Source: an uncultured Bacteriovoracaceae bacterium
GTDB taxonomy: Bacteria; Bdellovibrionota; Bacteriovoracia; Bacteriovoracales; Bacteriovoracaceae
NCBI GenBank assembly: GCA_938017795.1
Contig: CALIJZ010000030.1
Span: 1-64,000, forward strand
Direction: 5' to 3'
DNA: 64,000 bases
The translations under genes were made by a program, and so were the position numbers. The notes below the pieces were generated by a model, which was given only the letters and a program-made list of their open reading frames with translations, made no database searches and was not told where the DNA came from. Below are positions 1 to 9,259 of the stretch, piece after piece (position 1 is the stretch's first letter; each line of letters opens with the position of its first letter).

Positions 1-69
1 AGGTTTACTCTCAATTTTTACGCGCTTTGACAGGCCAGTGACCTGGTATAAGTTTTGTTCCACTTCCAT
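1..69 (-). CDS. 5' end of an unidentified gene (runs off the window)
   Basis: An ATG at 69-67 opens a frame that stays open to the window edge, encoding 23 residues that begin MEVEQNLYQVTGLSKRV. A purine-rich AAAGGGG lies about 8 nt upstream, a plausible ribosome-binding site. The gene follows the small exported protein by 13 nt on the same strand, so it is probably the next gene of the TPR/beta-barrel operon. Too little is present to assign a family; no signal peptide is visible in the part seen. Confidence 0.5.
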   Translation of the reverse strand, partial: MEVEQNLYQVTGLSKRVKIESKP

Positions 70-82
70 GTGAAATACCCCT

Positions 83-325
83 TTACTGTATCATATCAAG
101 AGAATCTAGAACCTCTGTGTTAAAAGACTTTTTTTCCGGTAATTTATTTTTAAACCTGACTCTAAACCTTGGGTTTACCGAAATATCTCCCGGTGAACTT
201 GAATCTCCAGCTACAGACATCTTACTGAAATCAAATTTTTCAAATTTCTTATATCTATATTTAGGAGTTTGAGAAAAACCCTCAAGTGATATAAGCGAAA
301 ATGTAATAATTAATATATATCTCAT
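83..325 (-). CDS. Small exported protein of the TPR/beta-barrel operon
   Basis: 80 aa. Residues 1-19 form a signal peptide (MRYILIITFSLISLEGFSQ), leaving a mature protein of about 61 residues that is rich in Lys, Arg and Phe and has no Cys. The start overlaps the stop of the preceding TPR lipoprotein gene in an ATGA arrangement (322-325), so the two are probably translationally coupled. I recognise no family. By position it is likely a small periplasmic accessory of the Glt-like envelope complex; that is inference from context only. Confidence 0.6.
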   Translation of the reverse strand: MRYILIITFSLISLEGFSQTPKYRYKKFEKFDFSKMSVAGDSSSPGDISVNPRFRVRFKNKLPEKKSFNTEVLDSLDMIQ

Positions 326-1194
326 TTAACGATCCTTTGAACTTCGGAAAATAAACCATAATTTGGATTTTCTGGTCTAACCTGCATTGTTGAAATAATT
401 GTTTTCGCTTCTTGCTTTTTTCCCAGCTTGGCATAGGAATAAGATTTAAATAACTTCATGGCCTCAGACGAGCTAGAAGTTTTAGAAAATAGACTTATTG
501 CTTTTTGATGCTTACCACTCATTGAGTAGGCCATTGCATGTTTACCTACTACATTTTTATTATAGAAGTTTTTATCTTTTACCCTTGAGAAATGGGTTAT
601 TGCTTTTTCTCCATGACCAAAAGCAAGGTATAAGCGACCAAGGTTAAAATTACTAACCTGAGATGATGGATTGATTCGAGCGGCAGCTTTAAATTGATCT
701 CGAGCTACAAACCAATTACGTTCTCTAATTGCAATTAGCCCTAAATTATTCTTTGCTGGAGCAAAATTACTTTTTATCTCCAGAGCTTTATTGAAAAAAA
801 TTTTCGCACTATAATTATTATTCTGAATATAATAGCAAAGACCGATTGCATTCCAGTATGTTGGCCATTTTGAATACTTATTATGTAAAGTAGCAGCTTT
901 TGATTGGCCACTAGAAGCCTGACCTGATCTACATAGTTTTGTGATTTCTAATATCTCATCATTAGTTTTAGTAACTACCCCTGGGTTAATTCCATCCAAG
1001 GTCTCACTATTAAAACTTCCCAAATTTGCAATTCTTATTTTATCTGAACTTGCTGAATAACTAACAGACCTTGGAGGAGTTTTTTTCTTAATGATTTCTT
1101 GAGTTTTCTTTTCAACTCTTGGTTCATTAGAACTAGAGTCTTCTTCAAGACCGGCACATGAGATAAAAAATACAAAAATAATAAGTAACTTCAT
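322..1194 (-). CDS. TPR lipoprotein, AglT/GltE-like
   Basis: 290 aa. The N-terminus is a lipoprotein signal (LIIFVFFISC, Cys at 13), then a low-complexity Ser/Glu/Lys linker to about residue 95. Tetratricopeptide-like helical repeats follow from about 100 to 285 (for example the repeat around KAATLHNKYSKWPTYWNAIG and ALEIKSNFAPAKNNLGLIA). Outer-membrane TPR lipoproteins of this build are part of the Myxococcus gliding complex (AglT/GltE). The operon partners (more TPR proteins, a myxobacteria-type beta-barrel) support that assignment, but orthology cannot be proved here. It directly follows the large TPR gene with no gap. Confidence 0.6.
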   Translation of the reverse strand: MKLLIIFVFFISCAGLEEDSSSNEPRVEKKTQEIIKKKTPPRSVSYSASSDKIRIANLGSFNSETLDGINPGVVTKTNDEILEITKLCRSGQASSGQSKAATLHNKYSKWPTYWNAIGLCYYIQNNNYSAKIFFNKALEIKSNFAPAKNNLGLIAIRERNWFVARDQFKAAARINPSSQVSNFNLGRLYLAFGHGEKAITHFSRVKDKNFYNKNVVGKHAMAYSMSGKHQKAISLFSKTSSSSEAMKLFKSYSYAKLGKKQEAKTIISTMQVRPENPNYGLFSEVQRIVK

Positions 1195-4041
1195 TTATCT
1201 TCCTGTCCTTTCAGCGTCATAAAACTTCATATCATCAAATACGTTATACACCGGAGTTTGTTTCATACCTTGGTATGTTGAAAGAATTTCATTGTCTTTT
1301 ACGGCTCTTTGGGCCAAATTTTGAAAATTTTTCACTTTTTCTTTCAATTGACCACTTACTTGCCCCATAGATTGTTTAAAACTAGCAACATATTGAGGAC
1401 TCTTGCCTGGGGGAGTAAAGCTATCTATCTCATTAATGAGTGACTGATATCCTTCTATTAAAATTGGATATGAGTGGGCTACACCGAAGTTTGCTCCCAT
1501 TTTTTGAACACGCTTAACATTTCCTTGTAAGGCATCTAGTTTTTTAATCTTAGATTCCAAAGTAGATGTAAACCTATCTTCCGGAAAAGCTAACCTTACA
1601 GCTTTGACTCGCCTTAGCTCATCTTTTAATTTTGCAATATCAAACATCGAAACCGCATTAAGTCCCTCTGGTGGAACTTTTAACCTTCGAGATTTAGAGT
1701 TTTTGTATAACTGTTCAATCTTTGATTGCCAAAAACTTAGCTTTCCAGTGTTTCTTTGTTTTTGATAATGAGCATATATTCTAAATGCAGGATCAATTAA
1801 GTACGGTTGAAGATCTAAACTTTGCTCAGCTATTGGAAAGAAGCGCTCTAGAGAACTGAAATCATTTTTTGAAACATAGTAGTCAACGATTTCTTTATCT
1901 GTTGAAGTAATCGACTTTGTATCCATTCTACAAGTTCGAGCTGAGTTTCTAAGCTTTATTAAATTAGAAATCTGATTAGATGCTTTATACATTGATACAG
2001 AGTTATTATAAAAGCTCTTTTTAGCACTCGAATTTGATTTACAAAGTTTTGCATATCCTCGATGAGAAATATCTGCTGAAGATTTAAACTGAAGTCTTTC
2101 AAATAAATATTTACTCACACTTAAAAATGTTCCTTTATATTTAGTAAACTCTTTGTCGTCCATTAAACTAAGAGCTTGGGTTCCCCAAGAATAGGTATCT
2201 TGTAATTTTTTATCTTCATAGTTAAGAACCATTAAGTTATAAGCTGCATTTGCTTTTGCTACTTTTGAACTACCTGTTGAGAAAATTTTAAGATAGGACT
2301 GCTTGGCAGATTTAAAATCTTTCTTAGCTAGATATTTTTCTGCTTTTTTCACTTCAATTTTTTGCCCAACATCAGCAAGATCTTTCATTCCCGCTGAGGA
2401 CATTCTGTATTTACCTTTCTTAATATCACCTAGTAACATTGCAAGATCTCCATCTTTACCTTGTTTAGAATAAATATTAACAAGAGAATTCACCATCTTT
2501 TCTTGATCAGCAGTAGCATTTGGATATTTCTTTGAAAATGTTCCTAAGATTTTTTTCATTTCAGTAATGTTTTGTTTTTCATATTGAATTTTATATAACT
2601 TTTTATATATCTCTTTAGCTTTACTAGATGACGAGTCATGCTTTAGATAGGCCATATACACTGGATAGTAGTATTTCTCCCTATTTGGGAACTTCTCTTT
2701 AGATTGAGCAATTGCTTGCAACATTCCTTCTATAGATCTATCCATTGTTTTTTTATTATTTGTTTTTTTAGCAATCGCGTATCCTTTCTTATAATTATCA
2801 ATTGCCTTGTCATATTGTCCCGCTTGAAAATATGTCTCAGCCATATAGAAATGATTATCATTCTGAGTTTGCGGCTCTAGCCCTTTAAGAAGTGTCAAGT
2901 ACTTTACTACTTGATTAACTTTTTCATTTGTTACAACTTTTGATTTTTGATATGACTTATCACCAATTTTTTTTTGTAGTTTTCCAATTTGTTTTTTTAC
3001 TTGAAACTTGAAGAGTTTTTGCTGGTCGGCAGTTAGTTTGTAATTTTTTGTTAATTTATAAAGAGCAATACTATCTTGAAGATGATAATTATTTTTCTCA
3101 TACTTATCAAATAGCTGCATTCTCGTTAAGTAAATTTTCGCCTTACTTTTATTATCTTTTGCAATTTTCAATGCTTCATTTAAAACAGTTGTTGCCTGAG
3201 TTAGCTTGCCTGATTCTTTTAAGAAAGTAGCAATTGTAATTAACTCTAATGTGAAGTCTTTATTATATTTTTTATAATGCCTTACTCCTTCATCCATACG
3301 ACCAGATTCAGCATAAAAGAGACCAATGTCTTTATTTACCTGGCTTGTCATATCAACATATTTTTTATTAGCACTTAACTTCTCAACATCTTTCATATAC
3401 CTAATGGCTGGATCATAATTTCTCACTCTAAAATATGACCACGCTAAATTATATGCATCTTTCGTCCACCATCTATCACTCTTGTTATTAATGTTTTTCT
3501 CATAATAATTGATAGCTTGTTTATACTTCTTGTTATTGTAATACATTTCCGCTAGTGCATTTTGAATTCTAACTTTAGACTTTGAATCATTACCTGATTT
3601 TTGTTCTGCTTTGATTAAATAGTCTAGAGCTTTCTTGTCATCTCCAAACTCTTTCTCATTAAAACCTAGAATATAGTAAACATCTCCTGCTTTTTCATAA
3701 TCTGGAAATTTTCTTAATAATCCAAGAGCTTCATCTCGCGCTTTCAAAAATAGCCCGTAAGATCCTCGAAAATGTGAGTCTTTGCTTGTCGACTTTCTTT
3801 GACTAACAGACAAAGAAAGATATCTATTATTTTCTTGTTCCTTAATCAATCTACCTTTTTCTAAATATAATTCTGACTTTCTAAAAAGTATATTAGGGTT
3901 CTGACCTTGAAACTGCCTAGAAAGTCTTGTAACTTCCTGTATTTCTTGATCAATAATGTTAATGATTCTTTGGCTTCTATTACTTTGACCAAAAGAAAAC
4001 AAAGGTAGAATTAATAATATATATAAATATTTATTTTTCAT
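1195..4041 (-). CDS. Large periplasmic TPR-repeat protein, GltD/PglI-like
   Basis: 948 aa from the ATG at 4041. This start gives a clean signal peptide (MKNKYLYILLILPLFSFGQ) and has GGTGGAG a few nt upstream; the longer frame starting at 4071 would only add residues from inside the previous gene. The mature protein is almost entirely TPR-like helical hairpins (for example ALDYLIKAEQ, QAINYYEKNI, AETYFQAGQYDKAIDNYKKG) with a Lys/Ser-rich composition. Very long TPR proteins of this kind occur in the Glt/Agl gliding machinery (GltD/PglI class). The start overlaps the preceding gene by 11 nt, implying coupling. A structural scaffold in the periplasm is the likely role. Confidence 0.6.
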   Translation of the reverse strand: MKNKYLYILLILPLFSFGQSNRSQRIINIIDQEIQEVTRLSRQFQGQNPNILFRKSELYLEKGRLIKEQENNRYLSLSVSQRKSTSKDSHFRGSYGLFLKARDEALGLLRKFPDYEKAGDVYYILGFNEKEFGDDKKALDYLIKAEQKSGNDSKSKVRIQNALAEMYYNNKKYKQAINYYEKNINNKSDRWWTKDAYNLAWSYFRVRNYDPAIRYMKDVEKLSANKKYVDMTSQVNKDIGLFYAESGRMDEGVRHYKKYNKDFTLELITIATFLKESGKLTQATTVLNEALKIAKDNKSKAKIYLTRMQLFDKYEKNNYHLQDSIALYKLTKNYKLTADQQKLFKFQVKKQIGKLQKKIGDKSYQKSKVVTNEKVNQVVKYLTLLKGLEPQTQNDNHFYMAETYFQAGQYDKAIDNYKKGYAIAKKTNNKKTMDRSIEGMLQAIAQSKEKFPNREKYYYPVYMAYLKHDSSSSKAKEIYKKLYKIQYEKQNITEMKKILGTFSKKYPNATADQEKMVNSLVNIYSKQGKDGDLAMLLGDIKKGKYRMSSAGMKDLADVGQKIEVKKAEKYLAKKDFKSAKQSYLKIFSTGSSKVAKANAAYNLMVLNYEDKKLQDTYSWGTQALSLMDDKEFTKYKGTFLSVSKYLFERLQFKSSADISHRGYAKLCKSNSSAKKSFYNNSVSMYKASNQISNLIKLRNSARTCRMDTKSITSTDKEIVDYYVSKNDFSSLERFFPIAEQSLDLQPYLIDPAFRIYAHYQKQRNTGKLSFWQSKIEQLYKNSKSRRLKVPPEGLNAVSMFDIAKLKDELRRVKAVRLAFPEDRFTSTLESKIKKLDALQGNVKRVQKMGANFGVAHSYPILIEGYQSLINEIDSFTPPGKSPQYVASFKQSMGQVSGQLKEKVKNFQNLAQRAVKDNEILSTYQGMKQTPVYNVFDDMKFYDAERTGR

Positions 4042-5386
4042 TCGGACACTCCACCGGAAGAGCAAAGACATAATCTCCTAACTCATCACTCCAAAACTCT
4101 TTATTGAAACTCCAAAAGTATTGTCTATCATTTCTTTTTAGATACTTGATATCACCTCTTTTAGTAGAGAATTCTTTCCCCTCATAAAGGGCCTCTTTTT
4201 TTCGACCGAGCACTTCTAGTTTGATATAACTCATTGCTTGAAAAGATTTTCGTAAATCTAATCCATGTTTTTCTAATTTACTCTGTGCAACCAAACCAAT
4301 AACCTTTTTCTGAATCTTAACAAACTCATCAATATTATTATTTAAAAGGCTTTGTAACTTACCAGATTTAACTTTTCTGATCTTCTTTCTTTCAGCTTCT
4401 GCAAACCGAATATTATCAAAAAATGATTTAACATTGGGAGATTTATAAACCCCCTTAAGGGCGTACTGAAACTCTTCGTCTGATTCGTTTTGATAATTTT
4501 TCACTAATTGATAATAATAATCTGGATTACTTTGTTCTTGCTTGATTAATTGCTCTGACTTTTGAGCTGTTTTTTCATATCTATTATAAAAGTCCTCAAC
4601 AACTTTAGATACATCTCCATATAAACACATTCTCAGGTAAGTCGTAGCTCTTAATAAATATATCTCAGGGTTTGAAACAAATCTTAATTGTGGAGCCTTG
4701 TAAGTTACTAATTTACCTAAAGTTCTATTATAATGCTTTCTATAATAACTACTCCATGCTTCCTCTAATAAAATTGGAGGCCAAGCAATAGATCTTTTAT
4801 CTAAGTCTAAATATGTATAGTCTGCTTTTTTATAATTTTTTTGTGCATAGTGAACTCTAGGAATTCCAGCTATACAGATGTCTCTATTTACCTTAATTTG
4901 CTTAAAAACTCTTGTAGACAGAGAGTCATCCAACCTTGAAGCAGACGAATCTAAACAACTTTGATAATGATTTAGAGAGCTTGAATACTCTTTTTTTAAG
5001 TAACTAATTACTGCAAGAAAATTTTGAGCAAAAGGATAAAACGTACTAGTGGATCTAATTCTTGAAAAGAGACTTTTAGCTTTGTCGTAATCTCCTTCAC
5101 CAAATACTTTTTTGGCAGCTAAATATCTCATACTAGTAGTTGAGCCTCTTAATAGAAGCGAAGTATCTAGCCCTTCAAAGTTCCTAGCTCCTACTGTTAA
5201 GATAATCTTTTGTAGATATTTCTCGACTGATCCAATATTTCCTTTAGATAAGTAAATATGTTCCTTTAGTAAAGGAACAAGTGAATATCTCAAGCCTTTT
5301 GAATAACCATACTTAATATTTTGTACAAGCTTACCTTGTCCATAGGAATATAATGAGAATATGAATAAAAATAATACTTTAAGCAT
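4031..5386 (-). CDS. Exported TPR protein of the Glt-like cluster
   Basis: 451 aa. It has a signal peptide (MLKVLFLFIFSLYSYGQ), then TPR-like helical repeats (around residues 80-180, for example KVFGEGDYDKAKSLFSRI and the following repeat), a Lys/Gln-rich helical middle and a short C-terminal segment rich in aromatic residues (FWSFNKEFW). It lies between the beta-barrel gene (15 nt upstream) and the large TPR gene (11 nt overlap). It probably acts in the periplasm as a linker between the outer-membrane barrel and the TPR lipoprotein. Function is by context only. Confidence 0.55.
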   Translation of the reverse strand: MLKVLFLFIFSLYSYGQGKLVQNIKYGYSKGLRYSLVPLLKEHIYLSKGNIGSVEKYLQKIILTVGARNFEGLDTSLLLRGSTTSMRYLAAKKVFGEGDYDKAKSLFSRIRSTSTFYPFAQNFLAVISYLKKEYSSSLNHYQSCLDSSASRLDDSLSTRVFKQIKVNRDICIAGIPRVHYAQKNYKKADYTYLDLDKRSIAWPPILLEEAWSSYYRKHYNRTLGKLVTYKAPQLRFVSNPEIYLLRATTYLRMCLYGDVSKVVEDFYNRYEKTAQKSEQLIKQEQSNPDYYYQLVKNYQNESDEEFQYALKGVYKSPNVKSFFDNIRFAEAERKKIRKVKSGKLQSLLNNNIDEFVKIQKKVIGLVAQSKLEKHGLDLRKSFQAMSYIKLEVLGRKKEALYEGKEFSTKRGDIKYLKRNDRQYFWSFNKEFWSDELGDYVFALPVECPNEK

Positions 5387-5401
5387 CCTTGCTTCCTTAA
5401 A

Positions 5402-6127
5402 TTAAAATAAAAAGTTAATTCCTAACCCCATATTATAGTTATGAAAAGTTACATCAAATTCTTCTGGAGTGGCACCACTTTCCTCTCTGGTCCATACACC
5501 CTGATAATGAAAACCTGTAAATTCAAGTCGCAATCCTATTGATTTTGTTAGATACCATAAAAGCCCAGTTGACCATGTTAAACCAAGAGAACTATCTTCA
5601 TTTGTATCAAATTGTTTCGCTTTTACTTGTGATGGAGAGACTGAAACATCAAAAGCAGGAGAATCATCTTCTGTTGAGACTTGAGCAACTCCTAAAGAAA
5701 CATACCAGTCTACATAATAAATAACATTGAATGTATTAAACTTTCCATACCACGGAGACCAGACAACGCTAGCAGAAATATGTTGAGTGATAGCATTATA
5801 GAAAGGAACTGCTTGTTGCTCTGCAACCCGATCAAAAGTATCATTATAACTTGGTTTACCTATTCCAAAACCAAACTCTACTCCCCAATCTTCTTTAAAA
5901 AAATAGGCTGCTTTAATTCCACCACCAAAAGTATTCACAAACTTATCAGAAATATTTAAATTTCCCATTAAGGATAAATTAAATCTTCCGGACTTTCTAA
6001 ACTTTCTATTTTGTAAAACATAAATTTCTTTGTCATCATCCATCCACTCAAATTGATACAAAGAATTATCTGCACTAAAAGTTGGAAATGAAATTGTGAC
6101 AAATAACATTAATAAAATTTTCTTCAT
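5402..6127 (-). CDS. Outer-membrane beta-barrel protein, GltA/GltB-like
   Basis: 241 aa. A signal peptide of about 19 residues (MKKILLMLFVTISFPTFSA) precedes alternating amphipathic beta strands (FNLSLMGNLNI, NTFGGGIKAAYFF, WGVEFGFGIG, SASVVWSPWYGK) and a terminal strand ending in FLF, typical for barrel insertion by BAM. The W-G-V-E-F-G and S-P-W-Y-G-K segments are typical of the outer-membrane barrel family shared by myxobacteria and Bdellovibrio that includes the gliding barrels GltA/GltB. It is the first gene of the operon, preceded by a promoter at 6169-6196. Confidence 0.65.
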   Translation of the reverse strand: MKKILLMLFVTISFPTFSADNSLYQFEWMDDDKEIYVLQNRKFRKSGRFNLSLMGNLNISDKFVNTFGGGIKAAYFFKEDWGVEFGFGIGKPSYNDTFDRVAEQQAVPFYNAITQHISASVVWSPWYGKFNTFNVIYYVDWYVSLGVAQVSTEDDSPAFDVSVSPSQVKAKQFDTNEDSSLGLTWSTGLLWYLTKSIGLRLEFTGFHYQGVWTREESGATPEEFDVTFHNYNMGLGINFLF

Positions 6128-6168
6128 TGTTTTATTTACCTTTTTAATAATTTTAAATAGTTATCTAG

Positions 6169-6196
6169 ATTTTATCATGCTCTGCGTTTCAATCAA
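6169..6196 (-). promoter_or_regulatory. Sigma-70 type promoter of the beta-barrel/TPR operon
   Basis: On the minus strand TTGATT (6196-6191) is followed after 16 nt by TAAAAT (6174-6169), with TG just upstream of the -10 (TGATAAAAT, an extended -10). Transcription would start about 35 nt before the ATG at 6127. An AAAAGG ribosome-binding site lies in between. Confidence 0.45.
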
Positions 6197-6259
6197 CCTA
6201 TTGAATGTAAATTCAGACAATGATTGAGTAAAATGCTTTTTACTATTTTTAAGATTTCA

Positions 6260-9259
6260 TTACTTGGAACAAATTAGTTGATGAGAACAATCTAAGCAGT
6301 GATCATAATTTTTTAAAGAATAGTCTGTTTGGGATTCAAATAATTCACACATAAAATCACTCAAGTTCTCATTTTTGTTTGTACATTCAATAAGCTTTTT
6401 ATCGTCCAGAGAGACAATAAACGACTCAGAACTATAGTTTTCTAACTCAAAAACCTGAGTAATTCCATATAAGTATATTTTTAATTGGGCCTTATAGCTA
6501 TCTAAATGTCTCGCAACATCTCCAGTTTTGAAGTCCCATAAAACAACTTTTTTATCTTTATGATTTATAAAAAAAGCATCCGCTGTTCCTGAAATCATAA
6601 ACTTCTTAAAAGAAAATTTGATATTTTTTTCCGTAAATTTTTCAAAATCGTTAAATTTAACAAGCTCACTTTCAACCCAAGATAAAATATCACCGTCTTT
6701 ATCTCCAAAAACTTCATCACCTTGAATTAACTTTTCTAATTGATGGTGTAGTCTAATCCCTCGACTTAAAGAACTTTTCACATTTAATTTTTCATCTATA
6801 AATAATTTATTCATTGATCGTAAATCATTTTCTCTTATTTTTAAGACCTCGCTTAAGTAAAATAAATGAGAACAAACCGCTAACTTAGATAACCCAGTAA
6901 CAGAAACGTCTGGAAAAACCTTGAATACTTTATTTGAAACTTTGTTTCGAAAACCTAGATCGTATTTTATATAAGCACCTTTAATACTCTTAATCTTATT
7001 CATATTCACTTCAACATTTTTACTCTCGATTTCCCAATGTTTTCTAAGTAAGTTTGCCCACCTCGTATCTTCTTTATAAGGAGTTGATTCTAAAACGACA
7101 AAGTTAAGAGACTCACGTGCTCTAGTAGTTGCAACATAAAACAATCTTTTTTCTTCTTCTATGTTTTTTCTCTTCTCAGCAATTTTATTAAAGTGATACT
7201 GAGGTGTTATTTCATCAATTCCTGAATAGTTTTTAAATTTCAGACCGGTATTTTCATTAATAATAAGAGAGAGATCAGATGGTGAACGATTAAGAGCATG
7301 AAGATCAGCAACTGCAACAAAGTCAAACTCCAGCCCTTTAGATGAATGAATAGTCATGATTTCAACGTATTTATCTTCAATCTCCTCTTGTAAATAAACT
7401 TTTACTTTATCGCCTTTAATTGAGTCTAGGTACTGGTAAGTCTTAGCAAAGTTTTCTTCAAAGGCCTCGCAGGCCTGCTTAATTAATAATAAATTAACAT
7501 CGTACTTAGAGATGACAATCGATTTACGTGAAAGAAATAAAATAAATGAGAGGTAGAGACCATGAAGAGTGATATCTTCTTGTAAGGTTTCAAGATCTGA
7601 TTTTTTAACAAGCTCAGTTCCATTAAAGAAATGAATAATTCCATTTATAAAGTACAGACTCTTTTCAAACTCCTCAACGTTTTCAACTGAAAGCAAACTT
7701 TTTAATAAGTATTGAAAAATATTGAGCAAAGGTTCACTATCATTAGGTATTTTGATCTCTGCTACAAAAGGAATTCCCTCGTTTGCAAGCTCTTCAACAA
7801 GTATAGAGACTCCGGTTAAGTTCTTATACAAGACAGCAAAAGTATTTAGCCCAGGATCGGCTAACTTCTCTTTAATGACTTTTGATAAAATCTTAGCTTC
7901 AGCTTCTCTTAACTCTTCAATCTTAGAACTTGAAAAATCCATATCTCCATTATAAAAATTAACCTCTCCTCCAGTTTCTTGAGAGACTTGGTTTACATTC
8001 TCTCTTGAAAAAATATCTGAGAATAATTTATTATTAAAGTTTACGATTTGAGATTTAGATCTATAATTATTACTTAACTCTAGCAAAGGAAGTTCACTTT
8101 CTGCACTTTCAAAAACTTCAACCTCACCTCCTCTAAAGGAGTAAATGGCTTGCTTTATATCTCCAACATAAAGCTTAGATTCATTTGTATTCACTAACTT
8201 ATCTATTAGCTCACATTGTAAAAAAGATGTATCTTGAAATTCATCAACTATCACCTTCTCTAACTTTAGAGATATTTTATCTATATTTTTAAGAAGTAAG
8301 TATTCAAGGTCAGTATGTCCAATATACGAGTCGTTATAATAATGCTTGTCTACAAATTTAAAGATCTGATTCAATCCATTACTAAAGTTTTTAAAATACT
8401 GCTTTTTTTCTTTAAAGTTTTCTATTAGCGGGAAAAAAGACTTAAAGCTTGTTTGATATTCTTTAAGAGATTCAAAGAACTCTACCACCTGCCCACTTAC
8501 AGATTCATTTTTCCGAGGTGATTTTCTTGTTTGAAATAAGAATACACCCAGCTCGTCAAATCTTTTTTCGAGATCAGCTATTTCAAAAATTCCTTTAAGC
8601 TCTAAATAATACTTCTCCCAAGCTTTCTTTGGTTCTAATGATGAGACTGGAAACTGAAGATCATAATATTCAAACCACACTCGCTTAAAATAAGCTTCAT
8701 CATTATGAGGAACATCCCTCCAGTTAAGTCTAGCAGAGGCATTATTGAAAACATGAGTGAATGTTTTTAAAAGCCTTGCTTCATTATAATAAAATATTTC
8801 TTTATTTTCGCTTAAAGAATCAATTCCTTGAGAGACAAGCTTTCTTAATTTTTCTTGTATAACAAAGAAATCAACATGCTCCTGATCGCTTCTTAAAAGA
8901 GAATGACTTCTCAATAAATATGAACAAAGGGAATGTATGGTTCCAACAAATAAATAGCTTAAATTATTAAGGATTAACTCGAAGACTTTTGAATCCTCAG
9001 CAACCTCTTCAAAAGCCTTATAAATTCTTTCATAAATTTCATTTGTAGCTTTATTAGTAAATGTAATCACACAAATTGAACGTAGAATATTCCTAATCTC
9101 TTCTTCTTCATCTATAAGCTCATTACTAAGATCAATCTTGTTAAAATAAGCTTTCAAATACTCGATGATAACAAATGTTTTCCCTGCACCAGCACCAGCA
9201 CTAAGAAGCAATGCACCTTTATGATTAATAACTTTGACTTGTTCGGAACTAAGTTTCAT
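6260..9259 (-). CDS. addA: AddA-type helicase-nuclease with four-Cys nuclease domain
   Basis: 999 aa from the ATG at 9259, which overlaps the addB stop (ATGA) and has GGAG 7 nt upstream; a longer TTG-initiated frame is less likely. UvrD/Rep superfamily 1A helicase motifs are clear: Walker A SAGAGAGKT, motif II VDEFQD, VGDIKQAIYSFRGG, NNYRS, IHSSKGLEFD and YVATTRARE. The C-terminus is a PD-(D/E)XK nuclease (GTADAFF, LWDFKTG, then AQLKIY). With AddB it would process double-strand ends for RecA. Unusually, the nuclease carries Cys796 and C988-x2-C991-x5-C997, the same layout as the Fe-S AddB/Cas4 nucleases. AddA of Bacillus has no such cluster. Confidence 0.85.
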   Translation of the reverse strand: MKLSSEQVKVINHKGALLLSAGAGAGKTFVIIEYLKAYFNKIDLSNELIDEEEEIRNILRSICVITFTNKATNEIYERIYKAFEEVAEDSKVFELILNNLSYLFVGTIHSLCSYLLRSHSLLRSDQEHVDFFVIQEKLRKLVSQGIDSLSENKEIFYYNEARLLKTFTHVFNNASARLNWRDVPHNDEAYFKRVWFEYYDLQFPVSSLEPKKAWEKYYLELKGIFEIADLEKRFDELGVFLFQTRKSPRKNESVSGQVVEFFESLKEYQTSFKSFFPLIENFKEKKQYFKNFSNGLNQIFKFVDKHYYNDSYIGHTDLEYLLLKNIDKISLKLEKVIVDEFQDTSFLQCELIDKLVNTNESKLYVGDIKQAIYSFRGGEVEVFESAESELPLLELSNNYRSKSQIVNFNNKLFSDIFSRENVNQVSQETGGEVNFYNGDMDFSSSKIEELREAEAKILSKVIKEKLADPGLNTFAVLYKNLTGVSILVEELANEGIPFVAEIKIPNDSEPLLNIFQYLLKSLLSVENVEEFEKSLYFINGIIHFFNGTELVKKSDLETLQEDITLHGLYLSFILFLSRKSIVISKYDVNLLLIKQACEAFEENFAKTYQYLDSIKGDKVKVYLQEEIEDKYVEIMTIHSSKGLEFDFVAVADLHALNRSPSDLSLIINENTGLKFKNYSGIDEITPQYHFNKIAEKRKNIEEEKRLFYVATTRARESLNFVVLESTPYKEDTRWANLLRKHWEIESKNVEVNMNKIKSIKGAYIKYDLGFRNKVSNKVFKVFPDVSVTGLSKLAVCSHLFYLSEVLKIRENDLRSMNKLFIDEKLNVKSSLSRGIRLHHQLEKLIQGDEVFGDKDGDILSWVESELVKFNDFEKFTEKNIKFSFKKFMISGTADAFFINHKDKKVVLWDFKTGDVARHLDSYKAQLKIYLYGITQVFELENYSSESFIVSLDDKKLIECTNKNENLSDFMCELFESQTDYSLKNYDHCLDCSHQLICSK

